Source: Acidobacteriaceae bacterium
Lineage (GTDB): Bacteria > Acidobacteriota > Terriglobia > Terriglobales > Acidobacteriaceae
Reading direction: 5' to 3'
Assembly: GCA_003167305.1 (NCBI GenBank)
Contig: PMTP01000173.1
Span: 1 to 9,703, forward strand
DNA: 9,703 nt
A program made the translations under genes and the position numbers. The notes under the pieces are model-generated. The model ran no database searches, had not been told where the DNA came from, and saw nothing but the letters and a program-made list of their open reading frames with translations. Numbering within the stretch: position 1 is the stretch's first letter; every line of letters starts with the position of its first letter. Below, piece by piece: positions 6,329 to 9,703 of this stretch.

Positions 6329-6439
6329 ACCTGGCTGCCAAGGCTGCCACCAGCTGGGAAACCAACCCCCGGTTGAGTCCTCCAACTCCGCCACCCGCGC
6401 CCGCGACCTGTAGGAAGCAAAAAAATACTTGCGTGACCG

Positions 6440-6468
6440 GGAACACTGGAGGGGAGTCCGGTGTCTAA
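6440..6468 (+). promoter_or_regulatory. ECF sigma-type promoter of the sigma/anti-sigma operon
   Basis: GGAACAC (6440-6446), then 16 bases, then GTCTAA (6463-6468). This matches the -35 GGAAC / -10 GTCTAA pattern recognised by ECF (sigma-E-like) factors. The next gene in this direction encodes an ECF sigma factor, so autoregulation is the natural reading. Transcription would start near 6474, leaving a leader of about 190 bases. Confidence 0.7.
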
Positions 6469-6544
6469 GACAATAGAGCGCGTGGGACGCATGGCCAGAA
6501 AGCCAGTGTCCGTCTCCCGCGCACTCAAAGGCAGGGTTGGTTTT

Positions 6545-6601
6545 CAGCGGCGCTCTTTTAGCCGCTGGTGCGAGTGGCCGCAACCGGAAACCGGGTTTTT
6601 T
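6545..6601 (+). terminator. Leader hairpins with a terminator-like T-run ahead of the sigma gene
   Basis: Two hairpins lie between the ECF promoter and the sigma start codon. The first is CAGCGGC (6545-6551) with GCCGCTG (6561-6567) around a 9-base loop. The second is CCGG-AAA-CCGG (6584-6594), followed after one G by six Ts (6596-6601), like a weak intrinsic terminator. GCCGC at 6577-6581 could also pair with GCGGC at 6547-6551, giving a mutually exclusive fold. It could be an attenuator or the end of a short leader RNA; I cannot tell which from sequence. Confidence 0.4.
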
Positions 6602-6662
6602 ACTTGGTGCAGAATGCGCCGCCCGATTTGCTTCTCTTGCGGTAAGGTGGGAGGATTCTGAT

Positions 6663-7355
6663 ATGCAGGCGGACCTCACCATGGGCAATTATGCCAGCAC
6701 GCTGACGTTTCCCTCCCAAGAGGCGGCATTGATCGCGGAACTTCAGGCCGGCTCCGAGGAGGCATTTGCGGGGCTGATCGCGCGCTACCACCAGCCGATC
6801 TACTCGCTGCTGGCGCGCGCCGTGCAGAACCGCGCCGACGCCGCCGACCTGACGCAGGAAGTCTTCGTGAAGGTCTTTCGCGGGGTAGGCAGCTTTCACG
6901 GCGAGTCGTCGCTGAGGACGTGGATTTATCGCATCGCCTTGCGCGAGGCCTCGAACCAGCGGCGCTGGTGGACCCGGCACCGGCAGCCGGAGATCCCCAT
7001 CGAGCAGGAGATGGTCGAGAGCGAATCCGGGCAGCCGGTGCTGCTGAAAGAGATGCTGGTGGACCCGGCTGAATCGCCGTATCAGTCAGCCGAGCGCGAG
7101 GAGAACCGGGCGCGGGTTGAGGCGGCCTTAAAACAGGTGCCGGAGCCCTACCGTACCACCCTCATTCTGCGCGACATCGAGGGTTTCATTTACGAGGATG
7201 TGGCGGAGATGCAGGGCGTGAATCTGGGAACGGTCAAGTCGCGGCTGGTGCGCGGACGCGCCGCATTGAAGGCGATTTTGACGGCTCCGGCGCGGTTCGC
7301 CGATTCGCCGGTGCGCGCGGGGTTAGAGTTGCCCATTGGAGAGGAGGCGCGATGA
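6663..7355 (+). CDS. ECF-family RNA polymerase sigma factor
   Basis: Sigma-70 family, extracytoplasmic-function type: directs RNA polymerase to stress or envelope promoters. I chose ATG 6663 (230 residues) because GGAGG at 6650-6654 lies 8 bases upstream; longer frames would start within the leader hairpins. Region 2 covers about residues 35-102, with DLTQEVFVKVFRG and SLRTWIYRIALREASNQRR (the -10 recognition helix). A linker of about 45 residues follows, with many acidic residues. Region 4 covers about 150-204, with LKQVPEPYRTTLILRDIEG and the helix-turn-helix EDVAEMQGVNLGTVKSRLVRGRAALK. The stop overlaps the next start (ATGA), coupling it to its anti-sigma factor. The exact ECF subgroup is not clear to me. 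Confidence 0.93.
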   Translation: MQADLTMGNYASTLTFPSQEAALIAELQAGSEEAFAGLIARYHQPIYSLLARAVQNRADAADLTQEVFVKVFRGVGSFHGESSLRTWIYRIALREASNQRRWWTRHRQPEIPIEQEMVESESGQPVLLKEMLVDPAESPYQSAEREENRARVEAALKQVPEPYRTTLILRDIEGFIYEDVAEMQGVNLGTVKSRLVRGRAALKAILTAPARFADSPVRAGLELPIGEEAR

Positions 7356-8035
7356 ACTGCTGTAATGCAATGAGGACAAAGTTTTCCGAGTATCTGGACG
7401 GTCGTCTGAGCGGACGCGAGATGCAGAGCGTCGCCGCCCACCTGGAGGGTTGCCGTGAGTGCGCCGGCGAGTGGAAGTCGCTTGCGCAGGTGCAGTCTTC
7501 GCTGGCCGCGCTGGGCCCGGCGCCGGTGCCTGAAGACCTGCTGTTGAGGATAAACGTGGCCGTCAGCCATGAGCGCGCTCGCCGCCGCCAGAGTCCTTTC
7601 CACGCCTTCGATATGGCCTGGAGAAACACCATTGGGCCCTTCCTGCTGCAAGCCTCGGCCGGTTTTGCCTCCGCCGTGTTGCTGCTGGGAACCGTGATCG
7701 TGCTAGTCAGTATGTTTGCCCGGCCGGAGAGTGTGCAGGCTACAGCCGACGAGCCGCTGGGTAATCTCACCGCGCCGCGCTTCCTATATCTCTCTAGCGT
7801 TGTGGGAGACAGCCAGATCGGCGTCATCTCCGGCCCGGTTGTCATCGAGGCCTATGTCAACGGCGCGGGCCAAGTCTACGACTACCGCATCATCTCCGGC
7901 CCCACCGACGAGGCCACCCGCGGCCAGGTTGAGGATCTGCTCTTATGGAGCCGCTTCGAGCCGGCCCGCCGCTTCGGCCAGCCAATCCCCGGCTTGGCGG
8001 TACTCTCTTTCTCCGGCGTATCCGTGCGCGGGTAG
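7352..8035 (+). CDS. Membrane-anchored zinc-finger anti-sigma factor with TonB_C-like outer domain
   Basis: A 227-residue anti-sigma factor that would hold the upstream sigma factor at the membrane until a signal releases it. The N-terminal zinc anti-sigma (ZAS/zf-HC2) motif is His30, Cys34, Cys37 in HLEGCRECAGEW. One membrane segment lies at about residues 97-123 (FLLQASAGFASAVLLLGTVI). The outer part, about 155-222, has the strand-helix-strand pattern of TonB C-terminal domains: GPVVIEAYVNGAGQVYDYRI, then LLLWSRFEPARRFGQPIPG. The start overlaps the sigma stop (ATGA) and has its own GGAGG (7343-7347). The gene ends 38 bases before the convergent gltD stop, with no terminator visible between them. 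The TonB-like part is by pattern only. Confidence 0.85.
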   Translation: MNCCNAMRTKFSEYLDGRLSGREMQSVAAHLEGCRECAGEWKSLAQVQSSLAALGPAPVPEDLLLRINVAVSHERARRRQSPFHAFDMAWRNTIGPFLLQASAGFASAVLLLGTVIVLVSMFARPESVQATADEPLGNLTAPRFLYLSSVVGDSQIGVISGPVVIEAYVNGAGQVYDYRIISGPTDEATRGQVEDLLLWSRFEPARRFGQPIPGLAVLSFSGVSVRG

Positions 8036-8073
8036 CGCGGTCTGGACTGAGAAGAAGACTGCATACTGCTACC

Positions 8074-9519
8074 TTACGCCAGCGCGCGATGCCGCTGCGG
8101 CGCGGGCTCATCAATGGTGGCCAGATAGCGGTCCACGGCGGCGGCGGCCTTGCGGCCTTCGCTGATCGCCCAAACCACCAGCGACTGTCCTCGCCGCATA
8201 TCGCCGGCGGCGAAGATATTCTCCACCGAGGTCTGATAGTCGCCGTTGGCGGCCACATTGCCGCGGCCATCCAGAGCCACGCCGAACTGCTCGAGCATCC
8301 CCGAGCGCACCGGCCCCAGGAAGCCCATCGCCAACAAAACCAGGTCCACATCGAGCGTAAACTCCGAGCCGGCGATGGCTTCAAACTTCGGCGGTGGCCC
8401 GACGCGCACCGCGTGCAACTGTTTGACGTTGCCCTCGGCGTCGCCGGTGAATCGCACGCTGTTGATGCTCCAGTCGCGGATGCCTCCCTCTTCGTGCGCG
8501 CTTTCCGTGCGCAGTTGCAGGGGCCACATCGGCCATGGCGTCGATGCGGCGCGCATCTCCGGCGGCTTGGGCATGATCTCGAACTGATGAACGCTCAAGG
8601 GGCGCTGGCGAAGGCTGGTGCCCAGGCAATCCGCGCCGGTGTCGCCGCCGCCGATGATGACCACGCGCTTGCCCTCGGCCAGGATGTCCAAAGCAGGATC
8701 GAGTTGATCGCCCTCGCAGCGGCGATTCTGCTGCGGCAGGAACTCCATCGCGAAATGAATGCCCTTGAGTTCGCGGCCGGGAATCTTTAGGTCGCGCGGC
8801 TGCTCGGCGCCGCCCGCCAATAAAATCGCGTCGTAGTGCTCGGTGAGCGCTTCGGCCGGCACGTTCACGCCTACATGAGCGTTGGTCACAAAGGTCACAC
8901 CCTCGGCGCGCATCTGCTCAGTGCGGCGGTCGATCACGTGCTTTTCCAGCTTGAAGTTGGGAATGCCATAGCGCAACAGGCCGCCGATGCGGTCAGCCTT
9001 CTCGTAGACGGTGACCGTGTGGCCGGCGCGGCGCAACTGCTGCGCCGCCGCTAATCCAGCAGGCCCGCTGCCGACGACGGCGACCCTCTTGCCGGTGTTC
9101 TGCTCGGGCGGCTCGGGATGAATCCAGCCCTCCTCCCAGCCGCGCTCGACGATGCTGCGCTCCATCAGCTTGATGGAGACCGCCGGCTGGCTGATGCCCA
9201 GCACGCAGGCAGCCTCGCAGGGCGCCGGGCAGATGCGGCCGGTGAACTCGGGAAAGTTGTTGGTGGCATGCAGGCGGCGAATCGCCGGTTCCCAGCGGTT
9301 GTTGTAGGCCAGATCGTTCCAGTCGGGAATCAAGTTGTTGACCGGACAGCCGGTGTGGCAGAAGGGAACGCCGCAATCCATGCAGCGCGCGGCCTGCTCG
9401 CGCTGCTTCTCTTCGGGGAAGGGCTGGTAGATTTCCAGCCAGTCGTGAAGCCGCTCTTCGACGATGCGGCGGGCGGGTTGCTCGCGCTCAATTTCCAAAA
9501 ATCCTGTCAACTTACCCAT
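8074..9519 (-). CDS. gltD: Glutamate synthase (NADPH) small subunit
   Basis: The small (beta) subunit passes electrons from NADPH through FAD and Fe-S clusters to GltB, which turns 2-oxoglutarate and glutamine into two glutamates. 481 residues, the usual length. Cys46, Cys49, Cys54, Cys58 ([13 protein letters not shown]) and Cys97, Cys101, Cys105 (CPAPCEAAC) are the Fe-S ligands near the N-terminus. GSGPAG (150-155) is the first dinucleotide fold, for FAD. GGGDTG (290-295) is the second, for NADPH. The C-terminal [27 protein letters not shown] is the conserved FAD-side motif. The start ATG follows GAGGTG and overlaps the gltB stop by 8 bases. Cytoplasmic enzyme of nitrogen assimilation. Confidence 0.97.
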   Translation of the reverse strand: MGKLTGFLEIEREQPARRIVEERLHDWLEIYQPFPEEKQREQAARCMDCGVPFCHTGCPVNNLIPDWNDLAYNNRWEPAIRRLHATNNFPEFTGRICPAPCEAACVLGISQPAVSIKLMERSIVERGWEEGWIHPEPPEQNTGKRVAVVGSGPAGLAAAQQLRRAGHTVTVYEKADRIGGLLRYGIPNFKLEKHVIDRRTEQMRAEGVTFVTNAHVGVNVPAEALTEHYDAILLAGGAEQPRDLKIPGRELKGIHFAMEFLPQQNRRCEGDQLDPALDILAEGKRVVIIGGGDTGADCLGTSLRQRPLSVHQFEIMPKPPEMRAASTPWPMWPLQLRTESAHEEGGIRDWSINSVRFTGDAEGNVKQLHAVRVGPPPKFEAIAGSEFTLDVDLVLLAMGFLGPVRSGMLEQFGVALDGRGNVAANGDYQTSVENIFAAGDMRRGQSLVVWAISEGRKAAAAVDRYLATIDEPAPQRHRALA

Positions 9520-9703
9520 GATGCACCTCGGCTGCCGCCGCTACGGGCGACGGAGTTCTTGGAAAAACGGGGTGGATCGCGGCGGAGTCTGCACCCGGCG
9601 TTCCTTCGTCGCGCGCAATTCCCAGGACGCGCTTGTACTCGTGTGGAAAGATCTTGATGAAGCGCGGCTGCGACTCGGCCCAGTGCTCCAGAATCCATGC
9701 GGC
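9512..9703 (-). CDS. gltB: Glutamate synthase large subunit, C-terminal end only
   Basis: The last 63 codons of gltB, running in from beyond the right edge. The sequence [20 protein letters not shown] then EYKRVLG is the typical end of the GltB alpha chain (the glutaminase/synthase subunit, about 1500 residues in full). The following 35 or so residues are an Ala/Pro-rich tail of no clear pattern. Stop TAA at 9514-9512 lies inside the gltD start region (ATGGGTAA), so gltB and gltD are translationally coupled. Confidence 0.95.
   Translation of the reverse strand, partial: AAWILEHWAESQPRFIKIFPHEYKRVLGIARDEGTPGADSAAIHPVFPRTPSPVAAAAEVHHG

Noticed and set aside
6340..6420. A second tRNA-like stretch on the minus strand (GCGCGGGTGGCGGAG start, as in Leu/Ser tRNAs)
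   Set aside because: No pairing partner for the acceptor stem, no proper anticodon arm and no T arm. The apparent T-loop (GGTTTGACG) is better explained as the -35 box of the tRNA-Ala promoter.
5912..6688. Long minus-strand frame through the integrase tail, tRNA and leader
   Set aside because: It reads through the tRNA gene and two promoters and is antisense to the integrase end. It is an artefact of GC-rich, stop-poor DNA.
8036..8073. Possible shared terminator between the anti-sigma gene and gltD
   Set aside because: The 38 bases contain no stable stem and no T-run on either strand.
1..9703. CRISPR arrays, riboswitches, toxin-antitoxin pairs
   Set aside because: No regular spaced repeats, no recognisable riboswitch core and no paired small toxin/antitoxin genes were seen on either strand.

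Overview
The window looks like a bacterial chromosome of moderately high GC content carrying an integrated mobilizable element. The flanking genes (a GltB/GltD glutamate synthase pair, and an ECF sigma factor with a zinc-finger anti-sigma) and the style of the integrase are compatible with an acidobacterium. That placement is from family feel only and was not tested.

Left part (1-6195). The left edge is the C-terminal side of a broken IS21-family istB gene, followed by about 340 bases of non-coding sequence. Next comes a small DNA-binding-type protein (666-1091) that I read as two ribbon-helix-helix units in one chain. A minus-strand mobilization operon follows: a 603-aa TraI/MOBP-type relaxase (1141-2952) preceded by MobC (2949-3278), with a 4-base overlap. 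Upstream of mobC, 3302-3406 has the structure of an origin of transfer: three inverted repeats and a nick-like CATCTTG|C on the minus strand. A divergent, regulatory-looking palindrome (3519-3568) leads into a small TraK-like gene (3602-3976). After about 550 bases without a convincing intact gene come an AlpA/Xis-like excisionase (4526-4765) and a tyrosine integrase (4813-6189). The integrase stop codon is 6 bases from the CCA end of a tRNA-Ala(GGC) gene on the minus strand (6196-6272). This is the layout of an integrative mobilizable element seated at a tRNA 3' end. I see no coupling protein, no mating-pair genes and no replication initiator, so transfer would need a helper. The left attachment site was not found.

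Right part (6273-9703). The tRNA has its own promoter (6299-6328, minus strand). On the plus strand an ECF-type promoter (GGAACAC-N16-GTCTAA, 6440-6468) precedes a leader of about 190 bases with two hairpins. It drives an ECF sigma factor (6663-7355) that is translationally coupled by ATGA to its membrane-bound anti-sigma factor (7352-8035), whose outer part resembles a TonB C-terminal domain. Converging from the right on the minus strand are gltB (only its last 63 codons are in the window) and gltD, overlapping by 8 bases. Together they make NADPH-dependent glutamate synthase.
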